From: Verrucomicrobiaceae bacterium
GTDB lineage: Bacteria; Verrucomicrobiota; Verrucomicrobiia; Verrucomicrobiales; Verrucomicrobiaceae
Direction: 5' to 3'
NCBI GenBank assembly: GCA_016713245.1
Contig: JADJPM010000004.1
Location: 1,922,001-1,986,000 of the forward strand
Length of the DNA stretch: 64,000 bases
The notes under the pieces are model-generated. The model saw nothing but the letters and a program-made list of their open reading frames with translations, searched no databases and was not told the origin of the DNA. Within the stretch, counting starts at the first letter, position 1. Each line of letters starts with the position of its first letter. The position numbers and the translations under genes are program-made. Shown in pieces: positions 9,377 through 19,000 of the stretch.

Positions 9377-11854
9377 ATGCGCCGTCTATTTTTGCTCCTC
9401 GCCATCTCCACGCTTCACGCCGCCAGACCCGATGTGCCGCTGCCGGAAGGCGTGACGGCGGAAAACGGGGCGCGGTTCGTGGATTTGAATGGCGATGGCT
9501 TTGACGACCTCGTTTTCTCCAACCGCGAGCGTTATGGCGTCTTCATTTACAACGACGTGGAGAAGAAAAACCTTGGCTGGTTTCGTGGCTGGACGAATGT
9601 GATGCGCGAGGGCAGGGCAGGGGATGCGAACGCCCTGCCGCTGACGACGGGTGACGAGGTCGAGTTCAAAGACGGAGCGATGTGGGTGGCTGGGAAAAAG
9701 CACCTCAGCTATGCCGAACTGCTGCGACCTCCGGCTCCGGCACCGCGGTCGCCGGAGGAGTCGATGAAGGCCATTCATCTCAAGCCGGGCTTTCAGATCG
9801 AACTCGTGGCCGCGGAACCGCTCGTGCAGGATCCGATCTTCGTCGATTGGGATGAGAAAGGCCGCATGTGGGTCGTCGAGATGGCGGACTACCCGTTTCA
9901 CGAATACCAAGGCGTCACGCGCAATGGTCGCGTGAAGGTGCTGACCGATGAAAATGGCGATGGACGCTACGACAAGGCCACCACCTTCCTCGACGATCTG
10001 CTTTACCCCACTGGCCTCGCCTTGTGGAAAGGCGGTGTTTACATCGCCAGTGTGCCTGAGGTGTTTTTTGCTGAGGACACGAATGGCGATGGCCGCGCCG
10101 ACAAGCGCACGCCGATCCTCACCGGCTTTCACAAGGGCAATCCGCAGCATCTGGTGAATGGTTTTGCCTGGGGACTCGATGGCTGGCTCTACGGTGGCAA
10201 TGGCGACAGTGGGGGAAAGGTCGTCGAAGTGAAAAGCGGCAAAGAATTCGACCTCAGCGGTCGCGATTTCCGCTTTCATCCCGAGACGCACGAGTTCCAA
10301 CTCCTCGCCGGAAGGGCGCAGTATGGCCGCTGGCGCGATGATTTTGGAAACTGGTTCTCCGGCAACAACAGCAACCTCGGCTGGCATTACTTCCTCGATG
10401 ATCGCTACCTCGCGAGAAATCCCAAACTCGCGGTGCCGACCTTGAAGCAGAACCTCAATCCGAGCGGCACGAAGGTCTTCCCGGTCAGCACGCCCGTGCG
10501 TCGCCTGAACCAGCCGCAATCTGTGAACACGCTGACCTCCGGCTGCAGTGTCATTCCGTATCGCGACACGCATTTCGGCTCCGCGTATGAAGGCAGTGTT
10601 TTCATCTGCGAACCCGCGAACAATCTCGTGCATCGCGAGGTGCTCGTGCCGGAGGGTATCAGCTTCACCAGTCGGCGTGCCGAGGATGAGCAGGATCGCG
10701 AATTCCTCGCCAGCGAGGATCACTGGAGCCGTTTCACGCAGGCTCGCACGGGGCCGGATGGCTGCTTGTATGTGGTCGATTTCTATCGGCTCATTCTGGA
10801 GCATCCGGAGTGGATTCCGCCGCAGATGCTGGCGCATCTGGATCTGTATGCGGGCTCTGATAAAGGCCGCATTTATCGAATCAGTCCGATCGGACGGATC
10901 AGTCGGATCGGAAAGATCTCTCTCGACTCACCCAACGGCTGGCAGCGTGACACCGCCCAACGCCTCCTCATCGAGCAAAAAGCCACGTGGAGCACCGAGA
11001 CGCTTCACGAAAGCCCCGCCATCGCGGTGCAGCAGCTTTGGACGATGCACACGCTAGGCACGCTGAAGCGAGCTCACCTTCTCGCCGCCTTCCAATCGCC
11101 CTCCGCTCATGTTCGCGAGCACGCCATCCGCCTCGCCGAGGACCAAGGCATGACCGCCGACCTCATCCGCCTGAAGAACGATCCCGACCTCCGCGTGCGC
11201 ACGCAGCTCGCTTTCTCATTCGGCGAGACCTCCAACGACACGCTCACCGCTCTCGTCCAAGCCGATCCCTCCAACAAAAACCTGCTCATCGCCGCTCTCT
11301 CATCTTCTCCGAATCATCCCGAGGCCTCGACTTGGCAAAAAGCCCTCAAAGCACCTTCCCAAGCCTCCAACACTCCAGCACTCCAAATCATCACCAACCA
11401 CAACCCGGATCGCGAAAAGGTCGTCAAAGCCTATGCTGGCGTCTCGAAGCTCACCGGCGATCCCGCCAAAGGTCACACGCTTTATCTGGCCGCCTGCTCC
11501 GCCTGTCACCGGCTCAAAAACGAAGGAAACGAGATTGGGCCCGATTTGAGCACGGTGGCGGCGAAGCCCGATGAGCAGCTTTTGGAGGCCATCCTCGATC
11601 CGAATCGAGCCGTCGAGCAGCGCTATCTCACCCACAGCATCCGCACGAAGGATGGCAAAGACCACACCGGCCTCCTCGCTGAAGAAACCGCCAACAGCCT
11701 CACCCTCAAGCTCGGCGCCGTCACCGAGGTCATCCTGCGTGCCGACATCACCAAGAGCACCCCCGGCACCCAATCCCTCATGCCCGCAGGCCTTGAATCG
11801 GTGCTGAAGCCCCAAGACATCGCTGACCTCCTCGCCTGGATGAGGGCGAGGTGA
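9377..11854 (+). CDS. PVC-type secreted membrane-bound dehydrogenase with C-terminal cytochrome c domain
   Basis: The 825-residue product has a signal peptide (MRRLFLLLAISTLHAA), then FG-GAP-like residues (DLNGDGFDDLVF), then a beta-propeller of the membrane-bound dehydrogenase family found in Planctomycetes and Verrucomicrobia (SPEESMKAIHLKPGFQIELVAAEPL, WDEKGRMWVVEMADYP). A HEAT-like helical region follows and a C-terminal haem domain with ACSACH (CxxCH) and MPAGLE. The substrate is unknown; by family analogy it is a periplasmic sugar or alcohol oxidising enzyme (inference). It is paralogous to the gene at 16008-19355 but lacks the DUF1080 domain. Confidence 0.88.
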   Translation: MRRLFLLLAISTLHAARPDVPLPEGVTAENGARFVDLNGDGFDDLVFSNRERYGVFIYNDVEKKNLGWFRGWTNVMREGRAGDANALPLTTGDEVEFKDGAMWVAGKKHLSYAELLRPPAPAPRSPEESMKAIHLKPGFQIELVAAEPLVQDPIFVDWDEKGRMWVVEMADYPFHEYQGVTRNGRVKVLTDENGDGRYDKATTFLDDLLYPTGLALWKGGVYIASVPEVFFAEDTNGDGRADKRTPILTGFHKGNPQHLVNGFAWGLDGWLYGGNGDSGGKVVEVKSGKEFDLSGRDFRFHPETHEFQLLAGRAQYGRWRDDFGNWFSGNNSNLGWHYFLDDRYLARNPKLAVPTLKQNLNPSGTKVFPVSTPVRRLNQPQSVNTLTSGCSVIPYRDTHFGSAYEGSVFICEPANNLVHREVLVPEGISFTSRRAEDEQDREFLASEDHWSRFTQARTGPDGCLYVVDFYRLILEHPEWIPPQMLAHLDLYAGSDKGRIYRISPIGRISRIGKISLDSPNGWQRDTAQRLLIEQKATWSTETLHESPAIAVQQLWTMHTLGTLKRAHLLAAFQSPSAHVREHAIRLAEDQGMTADLIRLKNDPDLRVRTQLAFSFGETSNDTLTALVQADPSNKNLLIAALSSSPNHPEASTWQKALKAPSQASNTPALQIITNHNPDREKVVKAYAGVSKLTGDPAKGHTLYLAACSACHRLKNEGNEIGPDLSTVAAKPDEQLLEAILDPNRAVEQRYLTHSIRTKDGKDHTGLLAEETANSLTLKLGAVTEVILRADITKSTPGTQSLMPAGLESVLKPQDIADLLAWMRAR

Positions 11855-11995
11855 TCTCCGGTTTGATGTGATCTATTGTTCTGAGTAGAAAATCCATAAC
11901 AAAGCTTGCAGGGCAGCGTTTAAGGAAGGTAAATTACCAACCACCTTCCTCCAGCTGCCCGTTTGACCTCTGTTTTGCCCATCTTTGACCCTGGT

Positions 11996-13216
11996 ATGGC
12001 CCTTTTGCGGACCAGCGAGCCGCGTGCTGTCCTGTCCACCGGGCACGTGGCCGAGGCGCATGCCCGAAAGGCGGGATGGACGCTCGATGTCGTGCGCACG
12101 GAAGAGGCCTTTGATGCCCTCGAGCCTGCTTGGGACGCTCTGGTCGAGCAGATGGAGGTGGCCACGCCCTTTCTTCGATGGGCCTGGGTGCGGCGCTGGT
12201 GGGCCCATTTCCACCGAGGCAGAAGGCTCGCCATCGGTGTGCTGCGGGATGCTCAGGGGACGCCGCTCGCCATTGCCCCCTGTGTGCTCACACCGGGCCA
12301 CCGTCCTTTCCGATCTCTGCTGCGCCACCTCACTTGGATCGGCGGCATGGGCCGTGTCGTCGGTGAGAGAATGGATCTCATCATCCCGGCAGGTCGCGAG
12401 GCGGAGATGGCTCCGCCGCTGCTGCGCCTGCTCGATCTGCTCCAGGATGAATGGCAGGCAGTTTGGCTGCCGTGCGTGCCTTCAGATTCTCCCTGCGTGC
12501 CGCATTACCGTGAGGCTCTCGACCGTGCTGGCAGCAGTGCGGACGTGGCCGATGTGCAGCCTTGTCGCTTCACCCCCGTGCCGGCGGACATGAAGACCTT
12601 CGAGGCCGCCCGCTCCTCCCGCTGGCGGCGGAATCTTCGGAATCGCTGGTCCACCTTTCTCGATAAGCACGAGGGCCGCCGCTGCCTCTCCGGCGTGGAT
12701 TTGCCCCATGCTGAGGCTTTCGATCATCTGGCCAGGCTGCACCGCATGCAATGGCCCGATGGCGTGAGTAATTTCGTCCGGCCCGAGGCCTGGGCTTTTC
12801 ACCAGCCGATGGCTCTCGAATGGCTCGAAAGTGGCCGCGCCATCCTGAGCTTTCTCATGGCCGGAGATCGAGTCGTGGCCGCCACCTACGGTCTGGTGGA
12901 GCGTGGGCGCTTCAGTCTCTTCCAGCAGGGCTGGGACAGCAATTATAAGCACCTCTCTATTGGCAATCTGGCCGTCCACTGGAGCCTCGAAACCGCTGCC
13001 GCACGCGGCATCCACACCTACGACACGCTCACCGGAGACTGCCGATACAAGGCCGAATGGTGCCCGCAGCTCTCCCACACGCTGGATTTCGAGACCTTCC
13101 ATCCCGAGGTGCTTCGCGGTCATGTTTTCCGCGTTCTGCGCCATGTTCGTCGTGCGATCACGAGATGCTTTTTCCCACCTCCCGGTCAGGATCAATCCTG
13201 CGAAGGGATTGAGTGA
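11996..13216 (+). CDS. GNAT-like acyltransferase, CelD/BioF2-like (FemAB-type fold)
   Basis: The 406-residue product fits the BioF2-like/CelD acetyltransferase group: N-terminal region with TPFLRWAWVRRWWAHF, a middle part with the arginine-rich SRWRRNLRNRW, and a GNAT-like C-terminal half with LMAGDRVVAATYGL and HTYDTLTGDCRYKAEW. Relatives occur in exopolysaccharide and cell-envelope gene sets; the acyl acceptor is unknown. I use the ATG at 11996; a TTG at 11963 in the same frame is possible. No signal peptide is seen, so it is probably cytoplasmic. Confidence 0.8.
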   Translation: MALLRTSEPRAVLSTGHVAEAHARKAGWTLDVVRTEEAFDALEPAWDALVEQMEVATPFLRWAWVRRWWAHFHRGRRLAIGVLRDAQGTPLAIAPCVLTPGHRPFRSLLRHLTWIGGMGRVVGERMDLIIPAGREAEMAPPLLRLLDLLQDEWQAVWLPCVPSDSPCVPHYREALDRAGSSADVADVQPCRFTPVPADMKTFEAARSSRWRRNLRNRWSTFLDKHEGRRCLSGVDLPHAEAFDHLARLHRMQWPDGVSNFVRPEAWAFHQPMALEWLESGRAILSFLMAGDRVVAATYGLVERGRFSLFQQGWDSNYKHLSIGNLAVHWSLETAAARGIHTYDTLTGDCRYKAEWCPQLSHTLDFETFHPEVLRGHVFRVLRHVRRAITRCFFPPPGQDQSCEGIE

Positions 13217-13221
13217 GGAGC

Positions 13222-13321
13222 GATCAGATGAGCTGATTCCAAAACCTCCGCATTCTGGCGAATGCGCCTACACTGCGCCAAGTATGCTCGTTCGCTAGAA
13301 CGAGAACTCGCGAGGTTTTGG
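13222..13321. repeat. Cloverleaf-like palindromic element between convergent genes
   Basis: Outer 10-bp perfect stem CCAAAACCTC (13239-13248) and GAGGTTTTGG (13312-13321) encloses two perfect hairpins: CGCATT-CTGGC-GAATGCG near 13250-13266 and TCGTTC-GCTA-GAACGA near 13288-13303. A further hairpin ATCAG-ATGAG-CTGAT sits at 13223-13237. It occupies the whole 125-bp gap between the stop codons of two convergent genes, so a bidirectional terminator or a non-autonomous repeat is likely. Confidence 0.6.
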
Positions 13322-13341
13322 ACTTACCTCAGGTGCCTCGC

Positions 13342-15471
13342 TTACTTCTCAGCTGCCTTCTTCGGCGTCCACAGCTTCCACACGGGGAACAGACTGCTCT
13401 CGGTATACTCCGCCGCCGTGGTGGCACGCTCTTGAATGGCGACGTAGTCGGACTGGGTGGTGACCATTTTTTGGAAGGTCTCTGCTTGCTCGAACAACTT
13501 GCGGTAGGCCTCCTTGGCCACGTCTGCTTCTTCTTTCAGCCGGGAGTGCTCAGCCACCAATGCCCCAGCGGCGAGCGCGTCCTTCTCCCGCTGAGCGATC
13601 TGATCCTCAATCACCCGCAATTTCCGCGTCACCGCTTCCTGCTGGGCCTGACTCTCCTTCTTCAACAGTACCTCCAATTCCGCAGCCATGAGCAGGCACT
13701 TTTCGACCTTCGCCTTGGTCTCCACCACTAGCGGATGCGTTTCATTGTGGGACTGAAGCAGGAACTTCTGCTCGTTCAGCTGCTTTCGCAGCTCGCTTTG
13801 AGCTTGGAGGTAGTCTCTCTCTGCCTGCGTTAAAGTGCGGCCTGCTTTGTCCCTCTCCGCAGCGGCCACGGCCGAAGCGATGCTATCCTGTTCCAATTCC
13901 AGCTCCGCCAACTCGGTGCGCAAAGTCTCGCGCAGTGCTTTTAAGTGCGTCAAAAACGGAGCTGCCTCCTGATTCGTGTTCGTGACCGCCAGGATGTTGT
14001 TTTTGGCATTCCACTTGGAATAGGCCTCGTTCTTCTCCTCCATCACCTTTTGCTTGTTCACCACTTCCCGAAGGAAGGTGCTCAGCACTATCCCTTGCGA
14101 CTGCTCGCGGATGGTTTGCCGGAAGGCGATGAACTCATCGAGAAGGGCGTCCAAGAAAATCTTGGGGTACTTCGGATCATCGCCAGTCGCGAGGATATTG
14201 AAGATGGCGCTGCCCTTGGTCTGAGCGACGCGGATTTCCACCTCATGAGCTGACTTTCTGAGATCGGGATGCAGGGCATTCACCCGCTCACGGGCTTTCC
14301 GCTGCATCTCCGCGCTCTCGATGGTCTCGATGATCGTGCCATAGAAATCTTGATTCTGCTCTTGCCAGCGAGTGTCACCATTCGCCACCATCCGGCCGCC
14401 TGCTACCAGCTTGGCGATGCTGCGAAAGACTGGCTTCTTCGGCTTGAACTCAAACGTCGTCGCCACCAGCACGGCCAAGGCAAGGCCGAGGATGGCTAGC
14501 AGGACCATCGCGCCGAGGCCGATGCGGCCGCGCCAGCGGTTGGTGCGGAGGAGAGCCTCCACGCGTTGTTTGACCTGGCCGCCGCCAAACATCGTCACAC
14601 CTGCTGCGTGCCTCAATCGCGAGGGAAGCCCGGCGGCGATCTCGACCAGCGTGCGGGCGTAGGCTTGCGTGTCACCGCTTTGCAAAACCGCCGCATCATC
14701 CGCCGCCTGCTCACTTTCCAGTCGCAGGCCACGACGCGCCATCCAGGCGAGCGGCTGCCACCACCACAGGCATACCGCCAGCGTGCCCAGCCAATGCCAG
14801 AGCACATCCGCATGCCGCGCATGCGCCAGCTCATGCCTCAGCACGACGGCCAGACGCGTCTCATCCCACTCTCTCGCTTCCACCGGCAGCCAGACGACCG
14901 GCTTGCGCCAGCCCGTGAGCATGGGCGAGGCGATCTTTTCCGCCACGCGGTAGCGCATGCCCTTGGGAGCACCGAGGGCTTCACCGAGCTTTTGCACCTT
15001 TTCATCGGCTTTCGTGCTCCGACGCCACAACCAGGCCAAACCCGCCCACGCGGCCAAAACCCGCCAAAGCAGCATCGAAGCTCCCACCGCGAGCCAAACG
15101 TTCTGCACATGCTCATCGGCGACTCGGGTGACTCGACTCCAAAGACTCGGCTGTGGGATCACCAGCGGCTCGGTGGGCATTTCGATGGGCAGATCGATCT
15201 CCACTGGCTCCACCCGCACCTCCCAGCGCACCACGGCCACTGGTTGCTGCATCTCAGGCATCAGCCGCCAGGCACCCAGCACGAGCAGCATGACCACCGC
15301 CATGCGCCAGACGATGCCGCGAGCCTTTGCCGACCGCTTTTTCAAAATCGAGGCCAGTGAAAAGGCCGCGCACGCGATGGCCGCGCTGCCCAGCAAGGCA
15401 GAAACCACCAGAGCGAGGTTTTCATAGCGGGCGAGGAGGCGCATGGCCTCGTGAAGAAGGGATGAGATCAT
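13342..15471 (-). CDS. BlaR1-type M56 metallopeptidase fused to a Wzz/GNVR-like coiled-coil domain
   Basis: The 709-residue protein has an N-terminal M56 antirepressor module: TM segments near 18-41, 55-72 and 127-148, the zinc motif HELAH at 213-217 (VLRHELAHARHADVLWHW), and a further TM near 321-341. BlaR1-type proteins cleave BlaI-type repressors. Instead of a penicillin-binding sensor, residues of about 345-709 resemble the polysaccharide chain-length determinant (Wzz/GNVR) region: EVEIRVAQTKGSAIF with DDPKYPKIFLDALLDEFI, then a long coiled coil. The ATG overlaps the upstream blaI stop by four bases. What the extracellular coil senses is unknown; envelope or exopolysaccharide state is a guess. 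Confidence 0.85.
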   Translation of the reverse strand: MISSLLHEAMRLLARYENLALVVSALLGSAAIACAAFSLASILKKRSAKARGIVWRMAVVMLLVLGAWRLMPEMQQPVAVVRWEVRVEPVEIDLPIEMPTEPLVIPQPSLWSRVTRVADEHVQNVWLAVGASMLLWRVLAAWAGLAWLWRRSTKADEKVQKLGEALGAPKGMRYRVAEKIASPMLTGWRKPVVWLPVEAREWDETRLAVVLRHELAHARHADVLWHWLGTLAVCLWWWQPLAWMARRGLRLESEQAADDAAVLQSGDTQAYARTLVEIAAGLPSRLRHAAGVTMFGGGQVKQRVEALLRTNRWRGRIGLGAMVLLAILGLALAVLVATTFEFKPKKPVFRSIAKLVAGGRMVANGDTRWQEQNQDFYGTIIETIESAEMQRKARERVNALHPDLRKSAHEVEIRVAQTKGSAIFNILATGDDPKYPKIFLDALLDEFIAFRQTIREQSQGIVLSTFLREVVNKQKVMEEKNEAYSKWNAKNNILAVTNTNQEAAPFLTHLKALRETLRTELAELELEQDSIASAVAAAERDKAGRTLTQAERDYLQAQSELRKQLNEQKFLLQSHNETHPLVVETKAKVEKCLLMAAELEVLLKKESQAQQEAVTRKLRVIEDQIAQREKDALAAGALVAEHSRLKEEADVAKEAYRKLFEQAETFQKMVTTQSDYVAIQERATTAAEYTESSLFPVWKLWTPKKAAEK

Positions 15472-15854
15472 GATTCGCGGGCCTCCTGGATGAGTTGGAT
15501 GAGTTTGTCCGCCTCCTCGGCGGAGAGTTTGACGTTCTTCTGGCCGAGCAGTGCCATGGCGGCCTCGCCAGCGGAGTTTTCAAAGAAGCGGTTCACGAGG
15601 CTGGTGAGGGCACTCACGCGAGCCTTCTTGGGTGAAACAGGCAGCGAGAACCAGTCCCTCCCGTCCTCCTGGGTCTTGAGCAGCACCTCACGCTCCACCA
15701 GCAGGCGCAGGATCGAGCGCACCGCTGAGTAGGTGGGCGCATCCGGCAGGGCCTCCTCGATTTCACGAGCGGAAACCCGCCCGTGCTTCATGACGATCTC
15801 CACCACCTGTCTCTCTCGGCGGCTGAGGGTTTGAGAATGTTCATCGTTCCACAT
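15468..15854 (-). CDS. blaI: BlaI/MecI/CopY family transcriptional repressor
   Basis: Winged-helix repressor of 128 residues, normal for the family. The N-terminal DNA-binding part includes LSRRERQVVEIVMKHG and APTYSAVRSILRLLVEREVL, and the C-terminal helices dimerise. The start at 15854 (MWNDEHSQ) places the winged helix right after the start, as in relatives; a 14-residue longer version would run through the palindrome at 15858-15875. It overlaps the M56 antirepressor gene by four bases, forming the usual blaI-blaR1 pair. The regulator is probably autoregulated through the palindromes just upstream. Confidence 0.9.
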   Translation of the reverse strand: MWNDEHSQTLSRRERQVVEIVMKHGRVSAREIEEALPDAPTYSAVRSILRLLVEREVLLKTQEDGRDWFSLPVSPKKARVSALTSLVNRFFENSAGEAAMALLGQKNVKLSAEEADKLIQLIQEARES

Positions 15855-15857
15855 AGC

Positions 15858-15875
15858 GTGCTGATTTTTCAACAC
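15858..15875. promoter_or_regulatory. Candidate BlaI operator 1
   Basis: Imperfect palindrome GTGCTGA-TTTT-TCAACAC, with one mismatch between half-sites. It directly abuts the blaI start codon. A near-identical palindrome lies 41 bp away, centre to centre, about four helical turns, so two repressor dimers could sit on the same DNA face. No binding data; assignment rests on position and duplication. Confidence 0.6.
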
Positions 15876-15898
15876 CTTGGCGGAAACGTCAAGCATGG

Positions 15899-15916
15899 AT
15901 GTTGATTTTTCAGCAT
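15899..15916. promoter_or_regulatory. Candidate BlaI operator 2
   Basis: Palindrome ATGTTGA-TTTT-TCAGCAT, sharing the pattern RTGYTGA-N4-TCARCAY with operator 1. It lies between the divergent blaI and the DUF1080/dehydrogenase gene starting at 16008, so binding could control both directions. Confidence 0.6.
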
Positions 15917-16007
15917 GGTGGCCGACGGGCCATCACAAAAGCACCATTCTTCGCCCCATTTCGTGCCTCATCGGGGAAGGTGCGTGCGTATTGCTCGTAT
16001 GTCCGCC

Positions 16008-19000
16008 ATGCGCTTCCTCACTTCCGTCCTCTCGGCACTCTCCGTCGTATCGATCATCTCTGCCCAACCGGTGACGAAGAAGATCGATCTCCTCGAAGTC
16101 ATCAAATCGGGCAACGTTGAGCATCACGTGAATCCGAAGATGGATTTCCACGATGATCCCAAGGACATCTGGACTTTTGCGAAGGACGGCACCTTCAACA
16201 TCAGCGGACGCGGCTACGGCTATGTCGCCACCAAGGAAAACTACCGCGACTACCATCTCGTCATCGAATTCAAATGGGGCACGAAGACTTGGGGTGCCCG
16301 CGAGAAGAAAGCGAAGGACAACGGCATCCTCCTCCACGCCTACGGACCGCACGGTGCCTACAGCGACACCTGGATGGCCAGCATTGAAGCGCAGATCATC
16401 GAAGGCGGTGTCGGCGACATCTTGGTGCTCTCGCCGAAGCTCGCCGATGGCACCGAGCTCACGACTTCGCTCTCCGCCGAGTTCGCACTCGATCGCGACA
16501 AGGAAAAAATCTGGAAAGCAGGCTCTCCACGCCAGACCGTCACCAAAGGCCGCATCAATTGGAAGGGTCGTGATGAAGACTGGAGCGACACGGTGGGCTT
16601 CCGCGGCAAAAACGATGTCGAAAGCCCCAGCGGCGAGTGGAACCGCCTCGAAGTCACCGCCAAGGGCGACACGCTGCAATACTTCGTCAACGGAGCGCTC
16701 ATCAATGAGGCCTTCGATTGCAAACCCGCCGAAGGAAAAATCCTCCTCCAGACCGAAGGCGCGGAGATGATCGTGCGTCGCTACGAGCTGTATCCGCTCG
16801 GCGAGTTCAAAGAGAAATGGTCCGCCATCCAGGCCAGTGGCGGTAGCGACATCGGCGCGGTGCGCGATGGTCAAAGCGAGGCCCTTTCGCCCGAAGAAAG
16901 CATGAAGCGCATCCAGCTCGATGGCCCGTATGAGGTGCAACTCGTCGCCGCTGAACCGCTTGTGCTCGATCCCGTCGAGGCCACTTGGGATGAAAAAGGC
17001 CGCCTATTCGTCGCCGACATGCGTGACTACCCGCTCGGCCCACCGAATCCCGGCGATCCCTGGCTTTCCCGCATCCAACTCCTCACCGACGAGAACGGCG
17101 ACGGCCGCATGGACAAGGCCGTGACCTTTGCCGACCACATGGACAACGTGCAGGGCCTGCTCCCTTACGACGGCGGCCTCATCGCCACCACACGCAGCCA
17201 GATTCTCTTCCTCAAAGACACCGACGGCGATAACAAGGCCGACCTCATCAAGCCCCTCATCCGCGGCTTCAATCCGAAGCACAGCCAGCTCCAAGTCAGT
17301 GCGCCGCGCTGGGGTCCGGATGGTTGCGTGCATTTCAACAACGGCCTCGATGCAAAGGAAATCTATCCCGCCGATGCCCCCACGAAGGTCGTCGGCATTC
17401 CCGGCTCGAATTTCAAATGGAACCCCAAGACCGGCGAGATCACGCCCACCGGCGGCAAAGGCCAATACGGCGGCGCTTTCGACGACTACGGCCACCACTT
17501 CTACTGCTCGAACCGCAACCCACTCATGTTCACCGTCATGCCTTACGAGGCCATGCTGCGGAATCCGCACGCCGGCATCACGCAGGTGCATGAAGACATC
17601 GCCACGCCCGGCGCGGAGACACGCGTGTATCCGCTGCAAATCACCCACACCACCGCCGATGCGCACGCCGGCACCAACACCGCCTGCAGCGGCCTCGGCG
17701 TCTATCGCGGCCACTTGATGCCCGAACTCAAAAACAACGTCTTCGTTCCCGATCCCACCGGCCAGCTCGTCACCCGCTACAAGATCGAGCCGAACGGTGC
17801 CTCGCTCAAAGCCACCCGCGTCGGCGACCGCACCGAGTTCTTCCGCAGCAGCGACGAATGGAGCCGCCCCGTGAACTTCACCACCGGCCCCGACGGCGCC
17901 ATCTACATCTGCGACATCTACCGCCGCTGGATCGACCACGCCCGCTTCTTCCCCGAGGAGTTCGTCAAAACCCACGACATGCGCCAAGGCGAAAACCATG
18001 GGCGCATTTGGAGGGTCGTTCCCAAAGGGTATGTTGGAGTCAAGGCTTTAGCCGACTCTGGAAAAGCCACAGATCGCCTAAAGGCTACACTCCAACATCC
18101 CGAGCGAGAGCTTTTCCTCAAAATCCCAACGATCACCGACACCAAGGAACTCGCCGCCATCCTCACGAAACACGGCGACGATCCGTGGATGGCCAAAATG
18201 GTCGCCAGCGTCGCCGCAAAGAACATGGGCCACATCCTCAGCCAGCTCGGCGATGGCTTCTTCAACCACTTCTCCGCCACCAAGAGCGATACCATTCGCA
18301 CCTTCGCCGCCGGTTCACTTGCCGATGGCGATGCTGACGACATCAAGTCGCTGCTCACCCTTCTCCAAAAACAACCCGGCGAACTCCTCTGGTGGAAACC
18401 CGCCTTGCTCCAAGGTTTCGCCAAGCTCCCGAAAGGCCACGAAGACGCCGCCAAGGAGATCGCCGCGCTTCAAACGAAGATCGACACCATCATCGCCGAT
18501 GCCAAGGCACCGCTCGATCAACGCCTCGCCGTGCTGCCGCTGCTCGCTTCGCGGAAATGGGCCGCCGTCGAGCCGGTGGTGAAAAACCTCCTCACCACCA
18601 CGCAGCCGTTGGAGCTCACCGCGGCCACCGTGGCCTTGTTGAAAAAATTCAGCGCCACCAGCACCTCGCCGCTCATTTACGAACTCCTGCCCAAAGCCGG
18701 CCCCGGCCTCAAACGCGACCTCGTGACCATCCTCACCGCCAACGCCACCACCGCGCTCGAACTCTTCAAGCGCATGGAAAAAGGCGAGTTCCCGCCCGCC
18801 TGGGTCGATGTCGAAAAACGCTGGGCCTACCAGCGCGGCAAAGGCGAAATGGCCGAACTCGCCAAAAAGCTTTTCGGCGAGGCCAACAGCGACCGCGCCA
18901 AAGTCGTCACCAGCTACCTCGACGCCGCCAAAAAGCCCGGCGACGCCAAAAAAGGCCAGCAAATCTTCGCCACCATCTGCATCACCTGCCACAAGCACGG

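Noticed and set aside
13342..15896. blaI-blaR1 pair as a beta-lactam resistance locus
   Set aside because: No penicillin-binding sensor domain and no beta-lactamase or PBP2a gene nearby; the sensor part is Wzz/GNVR-like.
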